DNA of 39,293 nt from an uncultured Clostridia bacterium. Lineage in GTDB: Bacteria > Bacillota > Clostridia > TANB77 > UBA1234. The notes below the pieces were generated by a model that was not told the DNA's origin, made no database searches, and was given only the letters and a program-made list of their open reading frames with translations. Positions within the stretch are counted from its first letter, which is position 1. Each line of letters opens with the position of its first letter. The DNA lies in assembly GCA_934132775.1 (NCBI GenBank), contig CAKPAA010000017.1:1-39293 (forward strand), written 5' to 3'. The translations under genes were made by a program, and so were the position numbers. Shown in pieces: positions 31,396 through 39,293 of the stretch.

Positions 31396-31828
31396 AAAAG
31401 CACCTCCTACTAGACATATATATGAGCAAGCAAAGAAAAAGATACATAAATTATAAGGAAAAAATAAAGTTAAAATGATACTTTATAGAATATGAAAATC
31501 TATCGGAACAGCTAAGTTTAGGAGTTAAAGTTTTTAAAAATTGCAATTTGTAACATAATAGTAATATTTTTGTAAAAAAAATTTAATATTAGAAAATAAA
31601 AAAATCAAAAAAAATTACAAATAATGCTTCCGTAGAAAATTTTAAGAATGATAAAAATTCATAATTAAATATGTATAAATATGTATGTAGACAGGTATTG
31701 AAAAAAATGATAAAACTAAAATAGAGTAAGTATGTAAAAAGATAATGGCTAATTATTTTTGAAGTTTAAAAGTTATATTGTTTGTGAAAAGCCTAAGACA
31801 AAATCTTCAATGAAAGGAAGGAATGCAG
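31396..31828. other. AT-rich intergenic region before the first giant surface gene
   Basis: This 433-bp stretch has no plausible gene, riboswitch, tRNA or strong hairpin that I can see. It must hold a leftward promoter for the small genes and a rightward promoter for the giant gene, but no clear -35/-10 pair stands out. Very A-rich tracts near 31575-31620 suggest bent DNA. Confidence 0.5.
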
Positions 31829-34800
31829 ATGACAAAAAATAATGAAAGAGGAGTAACACTTATTGCACTGGTAATAACAATTATAGTGATAATAATACTT
31901 GCAGGGATATCATTTGTGGCGTCAACTGGTATAGTGGATAGAGCATATTTTGCTAAATATACAGCTAGTTTCGATGATATTTCGGAGTCTGTTAGAAAAA
32001 CGGCTGCTGTTGCAGATACAGATTTAGTTTCAGAAGGCAAGCTAATAACAGATGCACAAAAATATAATTATGTTGCAAAGGGTGGAGAAAGTGCAGAAGA
32101 CTTGATTGACAAGAACAATGCCCCTACATATTCAATAATTGAAGAAAACGCAAAATTAGGAACTAAAATTCCTGAATTAACCACAAATACGGTTAGTGGA
32201 AGTAATACAAAAATAAAATTTGCCATTACTTCTGATGGCACTGTTTTTTCTTGGCCACCGGTAAAAAAGGGTGATGAGTACTACATTACTACGACAGATA
32301 CAGTAGATGAAGAAACTGCTAGTAAAACTGGCGATTTTGAAATCACAATAAAAGGTAAAAATTTAACCATAACAGTAGATGAAAATTCAGAGTTACAAGA
32401 TGGATCTATTTTACCAACTAATGATGGAAGAGTTGTTTTATCTAAGCCTAGAATAAAAGGAACATATGTATATACTGGAATAGAGCAAGAAGTAAAATTG
32501 GTAAATTATAATCAAAATGTAATGAATATTTCTACAAATATGGCAAAAGATGTTGGAACTATCGAAATAACAGTAAGTTTAAAAGATCCACAAAGATATT
32601 TATGGACAGATGGAACAACCTCAGACGTAAAATTATCTTGGACAATAGAAAAAAGAACTGTTGAAGTAAAATGGGAAGCAGGGACAACTTTTATATATGA
32701 TGGCTCTGTGAAAGCACCAACGGCCACAGCAGACGGAGTTGCAGGAGAAACAATAAATTTAAAAATATCTGGTGGTGCGACAAATACAGGAAACTACACT
32801 GCGACTGCGAGCATTCAAAGTGTGACAGGTGGAATTGCAGAAAACTACGAATTAACAAATACAACAAGAGATTTTAAAATAGTGAAAGGAAATATAGAGG
32901 TTGAGGCAGCTGACTATGAAGGAAGATATGACAAGCAAGCACACACCATAACATTAACAGTAACTAAACCAGAAACTGGTGCAACAGTGTATTATTCACA
33001 AAACGTTGCACTTACAGAAGATAATTACCAAGCAATTGGTTCGACAACAATACCAACTCAAACCGAACTTGGAGTATCCACAATATATTATTATGTAGTC
33101 GCTGATGGCAGAACACCAGTAAGTGGTAGTAGGACAATTACTATACACAAGGGTATAATAAATCCAACAGTGAATATGACTGATTATGTGTATGGAGAAA
33201 CAAAGCCAACACCAACAGTAAATGGCAATGAAGAAAATGGAACTGTAACATATTATTACACAACATCAAATACAACTTCCGGTGGAATTAATTGGAACAC
33301 AGTTACAGATTCAACGAAAATAAATGCAGGTTCTTATTATATGTATGCAACAGTTGCTGAAACAACTCACTATTTAAGTGCTGTTACACCAGCAGTTCCG
33401 TTTAAAGTTGGTCAAAAAACTTTAACAGTAACGGCAGATAGTGGAAAAACAAAAGTATATGGTACGAATGATCCAGTGTTTACTTATAAATATACCGGAA
33501 ATGTAGCAGGTCAAATTCCGGGATTTAGTGGAGTACTAATGAGAAATGCAGGAGAAGATATTGGAGTATACACTATAAATCAAGGCTCATTAACATTGAC
33601 GAACAATGGAACATTTTTAGCTAATAATTATAAAATTAGTTATGTTGCTGCAAGTATGACGATAACTCAAAAGGCACTAACAGACTCAGACATAACTGTA
33701 ACATTAAACAATAATTCTTTTACATATAATGGTGCAGAACAAAAAACAATACCAACAATAAGATACGGAAACAAAACATTAGTTGAAGGAACAGATTACA
33801 CTTTGACTTATAAAGATAATGTAAACGTAGGAACAGCGACAGTGACAATAACAGCAAAAGGAAACTATAAAGGAATAACAAGTAAAACATATACAATAGT
33901 AAAAAGAACAATAACGGTTACAGCAGGAACAGCAAGCAAGGCGTATGATGGCAAGGTATTAACAAATGCAACAACAACGATAACTAGTGGAGCTTTGGGA
34001 ACAGGCGATACGATTACGACAACAACATCTGGAAGCATAACAGATGCAGGCAGTGTCAATAATGTAGTTTCAAATATTGTAATAAAAAAATCTGGAGTTG
34101 ATGTAACAGCAAATTATAATATAACTAAGCAAAATGGAACATTGACGGTTAATAAGAAGAGCGTTGCAATAAATTGGGGCTCAACAATTGTATTTACATA
34201 TAATGGTCAAAGTCAAGCCCCAACAGCGAGTGCAAGCTCTGGTGTAACTGGTGAAACAATAAATATAACTAGAACAACTGGAACAAATGCAGGTAGCTAC
34301 ACATCTACTGCAAGCATATCGAGTGTAAGTGGTGGTAGAGCTAAAGCTAGTAACTATACATTAACTGGAACAACAAAAGCATATACAATAAATAAAAAAG
34401 CAATAAATGTAGCATGGAGTAGCACTTCATTCACTTGGGATGGAGCAAGTCACGTGCCAAGTGCATCAATAGCAACAGGAGTGCAATTAGAAACAATGAC
34501 ATTGTCTGTAAGTGGTGTTACTACTAAATCGGGAACATGGACGGCAACAGCAAGTGTACAATCAGTTGTAGGAGGACAAGGAAAAATAAGTAATTATAAT
34601 GTAGGCAACACAACAACTAAATTTACAGTAAATAAATTGATTGCTGTTGGACACTATATAAATTATACTCCAACAAGCAGTAGTATGTGGACATCATCAA
34701 ATAACACAGGTGCAACGTCTGTGCAATTGTCAACAAATACATCCGTTAAATGGAGAGTATTGAGTATAGACGATAACACGGGTAATGTAGTGGTAACAAC

Positions 34801-35518
34801 AAATGGACACGTAAACAGAATGTCGTTACAGGGAACAGCAGGCTTTTTAAGAGGTGCAACTGAACTTAATAGAATATGCGCAAAATTATATTCAAATTCA
34901 TCAAAGGGAATAACTGCAAGAAGTTTAACAATAGAAGATTTAAATAAGGCGTGTGGATATACACCATCAACGAATCCAGATAGATTTGCATGGTATCCAT
35001 CAAACACATCAAGCAGTAATTTGAAAGATGTCGTAGCAGGAGGACATACTTACAAGGCTGTAAGACATACATCGGATTTAAAAGGCATAAGTAATCCAAG
35101 ATTTTTTGTTTGGGACGATAGTAGTGGTGTAACACATGTGGCAACAAGTGAATCAAATTATGTTGAATTAAAATCACAAAGTAGCCCAGTTTTGACAACT
35201 AGTAAAATGACTTGGTATAGTCCGGTTAGTTTAAATTCTACTGTTGGAGACATAATAAAAGGAGTAGAGAACGATCGTACGTGGCTTGCTTCACCAATTT
35301 GTTGCTTGTACACTTCTGGCGAACAACGTGCATACTTTGTAATGCTTACAGCTTATGCCACAGCAATTCATGAAAACTACTTAATGAGTTCTAAGGGCTA
35401 TTCAAGTGGAGGTGAGCAAGGTATTAGTCCGGTTATTACATTGAACATCAAGAATATAAATTTCACAGAATCTGGTAAAAACGGATCAACAACGTCAACA
35501 GCTTGGAATTTGAAATAA
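31829..35518 (+). CDS. Giant prepilin-like surface protein with MBG/YDG-type repeats (first paralogue)
   Basis: This 1229-residue protein begins MTKNNERG with a prepilin-like helix VTLIALVITIIVIIILAGI directly after the Gly. A unique region (about 40-200) follows. A long array of Ig-like beta repeats (about 205-930) comes next, with MBG-like units such as TVEVKWEAGTTFIYDGSVKA, KTLTVTADSGKTKVYG and ASSGVTGETINITRTTGTN. It also has a YDG-like unit (ITVTAGTASKAYDGKVLTN). The C-terminal domain (about 938-1229) starts VGHYINYTPT and has KWRVLSID, ARSLTIEDLNKA and WLASP. The Glu at +5 of typical prepilins is Ala. Start choice: ATG 31829 is seven bases after AAGGAAGGA; ATG 31823 is too close. A fibre or adhesin is likely. 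Confidence 0.8.
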   Translation: MTKNNERGVTLIALVITIIVIIILAGISFVASTGIVDRAYFAKYTASFDDISESVRKTAAVADTDLVSEGKLITDAQKYNYVAKGGESAEDLIDKNNAPTYSIIEENAKLGTKIPELTTNTVSGSNTKIKFAITSDGTVFSWPPVKKGDEYYITTTDTVDEETASKTGDFEITIKGKNLTITVDENSELQDGSILPTNDGRVVLSKPRIKGTYVYTGIEQEVKLVNYNQNVMNISTNMAKDVGTIEITVSLKDPQRYLWTDGTTSDVKLSWTIEKRTVEVKWEAGTTFIYDGSVKAPTATADGVAGETINLKISGGATNTGNYTATASIQSVTGGIAENYELTNTTRDFKIVKGNIEVEAADYEGRYDKQAHTITLTVTKPETGATVYYSQNVALTEDNYQAIGSTTIPTQTELGVSTIYYYVVADGRTPVSGSRTITIHKGIINPTVNMTDYVYGETKPTPTVNGNEENGTVTYYYTTSNTTSGGINWNTVTDSTKINAGSYYMYATVAETTHYLSAVTPAVPFKVGQKTLTVTADSGKTKVYGTNDPVFTYKYTGNVAGQIPGFSGVLMRNAGEDIGVYTINQGSLTLTNNGTFLANNYKISYVAASMTITQKALTDSDITVTLNNNSFTYNGAEQKTIPTIRYGNKTLVEGTDYTLTYKDNVNVGTATVTITAKGNYKGITSKTYTIVKRTITVTAGTASKAYDGKVLTNATTTITSGALGTGDTITTTTSGSITDAGSVNNVVSNIVIKKSGVDVTANYNITKQNGTLTVNKKSVAINWGSTIVFTYNGQSQAPTASASSGVTGETINITRTTGTNAGSYTSTASISSVSGGRAKASNYTLTGTTKAYTINKKAINVAWSSTSFTWDGASHVPSASIATGVQLETMTLSVSGVTTKSGTWTATASVQSVVGGQGKISNYNVGNTTTKFTVNKLIAVGHYINYTPTSSSMWTSSNNTGATSVQLSTNTSVKWRVLSIDDNTGNVVVTTNGHVNRMSLQGTAGFLRGATELNRICAKLYSNSSKGITARSLTIEDLNKACGYTPSTNPDRFAWYPSNTSSSNLKDVVAGGHTYKAVRHTSDLKGISNPRFFVWDDSSGVTHVATSESNYVELKSQSSPVLTTSKMTWYSPVSLNSTVGDIIKGVENDRTWLASPICCLYTSGEQRAYFVMLTAYATAIHENYLMSSKGYSSGGEQGISPVITLNIKNINFTESGKNGSTTSTAWNLK

Positions 35519-35561
35519 TGAATTTATTTTTATAATAAAAAAGCATCTATAAGTTTGCTTG

Positions 35562-35613
35562 ATATCCGACAACTTTGAAATATGACTATACATTAAAGAA
35601 AAGTGTCGGATAT
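35562..35613. repeat. Spaced inverted repeat ATATCCGACA/TGTCGGATAT between the giant genes
   Basis: The 10-bp arms (35562-35571 and 35604-35613) are perfect reverse complements 32 bp apart, with outer GCTT and AAGC able to extend pairing. The element lies 44 bp after the first giant gene and about 90 bp before the second. It may be a terminator-type structure for the first gene or an operator of the second. Confidence 0.55.
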
Positions 35614-35702
35614 TAAAAGCAGTGCGAATTTTAAGACATTAAATGTATATGAAAAATTGAAAATACACAAATGCGTAATTTATAAAGCTTAGGAGGAAAA
35701 AG

Positions 35703-38700
35703 ATGAGAAAAGATAAAGGCGTATCAATGATATCTTTAGTAATAACAATAATAGTGATTTTAATATTAGCAGCAATAACTTTTCATTCTGTGGATACGAT
35801 AGATAAAGCTTCTGAGGAAAGAGCGATGCAAGAACTTTCAGAAGTAAAAAAAGGAATGCTCACTGTGAGAGCTATCAATGCCAAGCAGGGCACTGATGAA
35901 GCAACTTTAAATAAAAACTTCATTAGAGTAAGAGTAGCAGATGCTCCTGATAATTTTGTTAGCTATGCTAACAATGAAGGCAAAGATGTTGGATATGTTG
36001 TTGATTTATCAGTAATTGATTATGAAAAAGTAAATTCTGGACAAGATTATAAAAACTTTTCTTCTGGCGATACGATAACATTTAAAACTGATGATGTTTT
36101 TGTGTATGATGCAGAATTAAAGGTCTTTAATGCAAAATCAGGCAGATATTTAGAAGGATATCAAAATGAACAAAACAATACAACAGATAGAAAAGATGGT
36201 CCGGATATCAATGTTATTTACAATAAAGACGGTAAATTAGAGTTTGAAGTTTCACCTAAATATGGTGGAGAAATAATTAGTGTAATAGTTGATGGAGAAA
36301 AAGTAAATTTGAATGATAATAATTTATATGACTACATCGAAAAAACTCCAACAAAAGACAAAGTAACGATTATTGCTTCTGAGAAAGATGGTGGAACGAC
36401 AACAAAAGTTATTCCTATTGATGTTGGAGATGAAAATAGAGACAACGATATAAATTCTCCAAATATAATCTCATATGAATGTGAATACAAGCAAGGAACA
36501 GCTGACGTTACAGTAATTGCACAAGATGAAAATGCAAGAATTATGGCGTATGCAGTTGTAGTTGGTGAAGATTCAACACCAAGTGAATGGATAGATATAT
36601 CAGAGCCAGCTAATATGTACACGATTAAATTTAATGTAACAGAAAATGGCGTGTATAGAGTTTTTGTAAGAAATAGTTTTGGAAAAACAGCAAGTTCTTC
36701 TAAAAATATTAGAGTAATTTTGAATGTAAGATATAAATATGACGCAAATGGTGGAGAGAGCATAAATGCACCAGAAGTAGTGCAACTTGGCTGTAATATG
36801 CCAGTAGACTTGACACCCAAGGTTATTAGAAAACACTATGAATTTTTAGGTTGGAACACAAAAATAACAGCAACGGAAGGGATGACAGAGTATAATATTG
36901 GCACTGAGAATGACTTGGTTTTATATCCAATATTTAGACCAAAAGTTAAATTAGTAAAGCCAACTATCGCCGTTCCAAAGTACACATATAATGGAAAAGA
37001 ACAAACTTTGCAACTAAATGATTTTGATGGAACATTACTTGGCATAACAGAAAATACAATGATAGATGCTGGCACTAAAACAGCGGTTATAACAATATTA
37101 AACAAAGATAGATATGAATGGGCAGATGGAACAGATGACGATATAGAATTTACTTGGACCATAGATAAAAAGAAAATTTCAGTAGTGTGGGGAGCAACAC
37201 GAACATTTATATACAATATAGATGAACAAGCACCAACAGCCAGTGTAGATTCAGGCGTTGAGGGCGAAACAGTTGAAATTTCTAGAACAACAGCAATCAA
37301 TGTTGGAAACTATACATCAACAGCAAGTATGGTAAGAGTTGTTGGTGGACAAGCAAATCTAGACAACTATATATTAGAAAACACGACAATGGCATATAGA
37401 ATAAATCCATACAATTTAAGCAATGCAACGATAGGAGATATATCTTCTTATACGTATGATGGAAACTCAAAATTGCCAACACCAGCAGTAACAGTGCCAT
37501 TAAAAGGCACAACAACGTTAGTAAATGGTACTGAATTTACGTATAGTTATTCTAATAATCTTAACGCTGGAACAGCAACTGTCACTGCAACAGGTAAAGG
37601 AAACTATACAGGAACAAAATCAAAGAATTATACTATATTAAAAAGAGCAATAACAGTAACGGCTGGAACATCTAGTAAGACATACAATGGAACAGCATTA
37701 ACAAATACAACTGTAACTTTAACAAGTGGAACGTTGGGAACTGGTGATGTAATGTCAGCCTCAGCTTCTGGAAGGTTGATAAATGCAGGAAGCACAACAA
37801 ATTCTGTGTCTAGTGTTGTTATTAGACGTAGTGGAACAGATGTAACAGGAAACTATACGATAACAAAAGTTAACGGCAGATTAACAATAAACAAAAGGAG
37901 CATATCAGCTAATTGGGGCACAACAGTAGCATTTGTTTATAATGGACAAAACCAAGCACCAACAGTAAGTGCAAGTTCAGGAGTAAACGGTGAAACAATA
38001 GTGCTAACGAGGACAACTGGAAAAAATAAAGGAAGCTACACATCAACTGCAAGCATATCAGGAGTAAATGGTGGACAAGCAAACAAAAATAACTATACTT
38101 TGACAAATACAACAAAGGCATTTTCAATAAGTGCTAGAGCAGTAAATGTTTCTTGGGGCTCAACGCAATTTGCTTATGATGGAGGAAGCCACGTTCCATC
38201 AGCAAGTGCAAGTTCAGGGGTTACAGGTGAAACGATAAATTTAAGCATAAATGGTGTACAAATAAATCCGGGTGTTTATAATGCCACAGCGAGCATATCG
38301 AGCGTAAGTGGTGGACAAGGAGATAAGAATAATTATACTTTAAATAATACAACCGTATCATTTACAATATTGAAAAATTTACAAGTCGGGGACTATGTAA
38401 ATTATACACCAACATATGCAAGTGCTAGCATAGATACTGGACACACTGGTGGCAGTGGAGGATCGTTGAGCACAGAGAGTAAAGCTTGGAGGATAATAAG
38501 CATAGTAAATGGCAAGATATTAGTTACAACGAATGGAGCTGTTAGCGTAAATAGTATTGGAATGCGTGGAAAAGCAGGATTTATATATGGCCCTGATGAG
38601 GTAAATAGACTTTGCAAAGCATTGTATTCAAGTAGCAAAATAACAGCTAGGAGTTTAACTGTTGAAGATATTGATACGGCATGCAATTATAATCCATCTG

Positions 38701-39152
38701 GTTGGACGTGGGATTATAAGATATATTACGGACAGACAATGTATTTTTCAAGTGGATTATTCTATTCTTATGAAGAAAATGGCAGAACTGTGGTTTCTGC
38801 TGATGGAAAATGGAATAATGCGACTGTAAAACAGACGGCACATAACTATAATGCATATTCTTATAATCAAACAGTAGGTGATATATTAGGAAGTAATGAT
38901 GGCTGGCTTGCATCTAGACATATTTTATTATTGGCAGATAGAGATTATGCAAGTTATGGACTACGTAAAGCTCGTGGAGAATCTGTTGATGGATATATGA
39001 TGACAAGTTCTAGAAATATTAGCGATGATGATAAGGGAACAACAGCAGGATTGCATCCAGCTTTTGAAATAAATATAACTCAAATAAACACGGATGCAAG
39101 TATTTCAAATCGTGGACAGTCACAATCACAAGCTTGGAATATATCTTACTAA
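35703..39152 (+). CDS. Giant prepilin-like surface protein with InlB-type and MBG/YDG repeats (second paralogue)
   Basis: The 1149-residue protein begins MRKDKG followed by VSMISLVITIIVILILAAIT, a prepilin-like start with Ser at +5. A unique region (about 35-340) is followed by an InlB/Listeria-Bacteroides-type repeat (about 342-410: YKYDANGGESINAPEV, HYEFLGWNT). MBG-like repeats (about 415-890) follow, including ASSGVNGETIVLTRTTGKN and a YDG-like unit ITVTAGTSSKTYNGTALTN. The C-terminal domain (about 893-1149) starts VGDYVNYTPTY and has ARSLTVEDIDTAC, WLASRH and AFEINITQI. The last three repeats and the C-terminal domain match the first paralogue closely, so the pair arose by duplication with different N-terminal parts. 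ATG 35703 follows AGGAGG. Confidence 0.8.
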   Translation: MRKDKGVSMISLVITIIVILILAAITFHSVDTIDKASEERAMQELSEVKKGMLTVRAINAKQGTDEATLNKNFIRVRVADAPDNFVSYANNEGKDVGYVVDLSVIDYEKVNSGQDYKNFSSGDTITFKTDDVFVYDAELKVFNAKSGRYLEGYQNEQNNTTDRKDGPDINVIYNKDGKLEFEVSPKYGGEIISVIVDGEKVNLNDNNLYDYIEKTPTKDKVTIIASEKDGGTTTKVIPIDVGDENRDNDINSPNIISYECEYKQGTADVTVIAQDENARIMAYAVVVGEDSTPSEWIDISEPANMYTIKFNVTENGVYRVFVRNSFGKTASSSKNIRVILNVRYKYDANGGESINAPEVVQLGCNMPVDLTPKVIRKHYEFLGWNTKITATEGMTEYNIGTENDLVLYPIFRPKVKLVKPTIAVPKYTYNGKEQTLQLNDFDGTLLGITENTMIDAGTKTAVITILNKDRYEWADGTDDDIEFTWTIDKKKISVVWGATRTFIYNIDEQAPTASVDSGVEGETVEISRTTAINVGNYTSTASMVRVVGGQANLDNYILENTTMAYRINPYNLSNATIGDISSYTYDGNSKLPTPAVTVPLKGTTTLVNGTEFTYSYSNNLNAGTATVTATGKGNYTGTKSKNYTILKRAITVTAGTSSKTYNGTALTNTTVTLTSGTLGTGDVMSASASGRLINAGSTTNSVSSVVIRRSGTDVTGNYTITKVNGRLTINKRSISANWGTTVAFVYNGQNQAPTVSASSGVNGETIVLTRTTGKNKGSYTSTASISGVNGGQANKNNYTLTNTTKAFSISARAVNVSWGSTQFAYDGGSHVPSASASSGVTGETINLSINGVQINPGVYNATASISSVSGGQGDKNNYTLNNTTVSFTILKNLQVGDYVNYTPTYASASIDTGHTGGSGGSLSTESKAWRIISIVNGKILVTTNGAVSVNSIGMRGKAGFIYGPDEVNRLCKALYSSSKITARSLTVEDIDTACNYNPSGWTWDYKIYYGQTMYFSSGLFYSYEENGRTVVSADGKWNNATVKQTAHNYNAYSYNQTVGDILGSNDGWLASRHILLLADRDYASYGLRKARGESVDGYMMTSSRNISDDDKGTTAGLHPAFEINITQINTDASISNRGQSQSQAWNISY

Positions 39153-39177
39153 TAAGTAAGTGTTCTCAAATAACATT

Positions 39178-39209
39178 AAAAGCTAGGAAATTAACGTTTT
39201 CTGGCTTTT
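39178..39209 (+). terminator. Terminator after the second giant gene
   Basis: AAAAGCTAGGAAA pairs along 13 bp (two G-U) with TTTTCTGGCTTTT around a TTAACG loop and is followed by ATTTATTTT. It lies 25 bp after the stop codon and just before the right terminal repeat. Confidence 0.85.
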
Positions 39210-39217
39210 ATTTATTT

Positions 39218-39292
39218 TATAGGTTTAAAATAGATATGTCACAAAAATAAATATTGAAAGAGAGTACCAAAAATGTTAAGGTTTAAATAACG
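39218..39292. repeat. Right copy of the 75-bp perfect inverted terminal repeat
   Basis: This stretch is the exact reverse complement of bases 1-75. It begins eight bases after the terminator of the second giant gene and ends one base before the window ends. No further copies were seen inside the window. Confidence 0.9.
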
Positions 39293-39293
39293 A

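Noticed and set aside
32512..38127. Long open frames opposite the giant surface genes
   Set aside because: They mirror the Thr/Ser-rich repeats, lack ribosome sites and change with the repeat phase.
31829..39152. DNA repeats within the giant genes as CRISPR or integron-type repeats
   Set aside because: They are in-frame protein repeats with codon-level divergence, not uniform direct repeats.

Overview
The window (about 39 kb, strongly AT-rich) is the chromosomal replication-origin neighbourhood of a low-GC, Gram-positive-type bacterium of the Clostridia. The evidence is the classic Firmicutes origin order, the strong AGGAGG-type ribosome sites, a sporulation gene (spoIIR) with murA and MgtC-family genes beside it, and a three-SLH surface protein. 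The absence of yaaA and of yidD, and the S/N-rich small proteins, suggest an uncultured gut-type clostridial lineage. That placement is inference.

Left arm, minus strand (184-9905): rpmH, rnpA, yidC, jag, a structured RNA element, mnmE, mnmG, rsmG, a decayed gene remnant, parA, parB and a DUF4446 gene. All are read away from the origin. Two parS-type sites lie here (6022-6037 and 3269-3284), and a palindromic parS relative sits directly upstream of parA.

Origin (about 9906-12410): dnaA is flanked by two DnaA-box clusters. The dnaA-dnaN spacer ends with a DnaA box, six tandem CTA triplets (a DnaA-trio) and an AT-only stretch, which is where unwinding should start. An unexplained CTTACGGA motif occurs three times in these spacers, and an 18-bp palindromic element is repeated at exactly 50-bp spacing.

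Right arm, plus strand (10469-18228): dnaA, dnaN, recF, remB-like DUF370, gyrB and a phosphohexomutase, followed by an HD-domain hydrolase (18462-19115) with its own promoter and terminator.

Accessory surface block (19428-25990): a reduced Tad/Flp-pilus-like locus. It holds a TadC-like membrane protein, a Flp-like mini-pilin, a CpaB/SAF protein, a stand-alone TadZ-receiver-like protein, an SLH protein, a secreted protein of unknown family and two small prepilin-like proteins. No TadA ATPase, TadB, secretin or prepilin peptidase is present in the window. A good promoter lies directly before tadC, with a Spo0A-box sequence upstream of it.

Head-on block (25992-29997, minus strand): rlmH, walJ, murA, a mgtC-family gene and spoIIR, against the direction of replication. 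Small genes of unknown function follow (30123-31395).

Distal surface block (31829-39152): two giant tandem paralogues (1229 and 1149 residues). Each has a prepilin-like N terminus, a long array of MBG/YDG-type Ig-like repeats and a shared C-terminal domain. With the Tad-like genes this is the best candidate for an undescribed surface system: five proteins carry K/R-G prepilin-like signals and all five lack the usual Glu at +5.

The first 75 bases are the exact reverse complement of bases 39218-39292. This is either a repeat at which an assembly broke or a true long inverted repeat bracketing the origin region.
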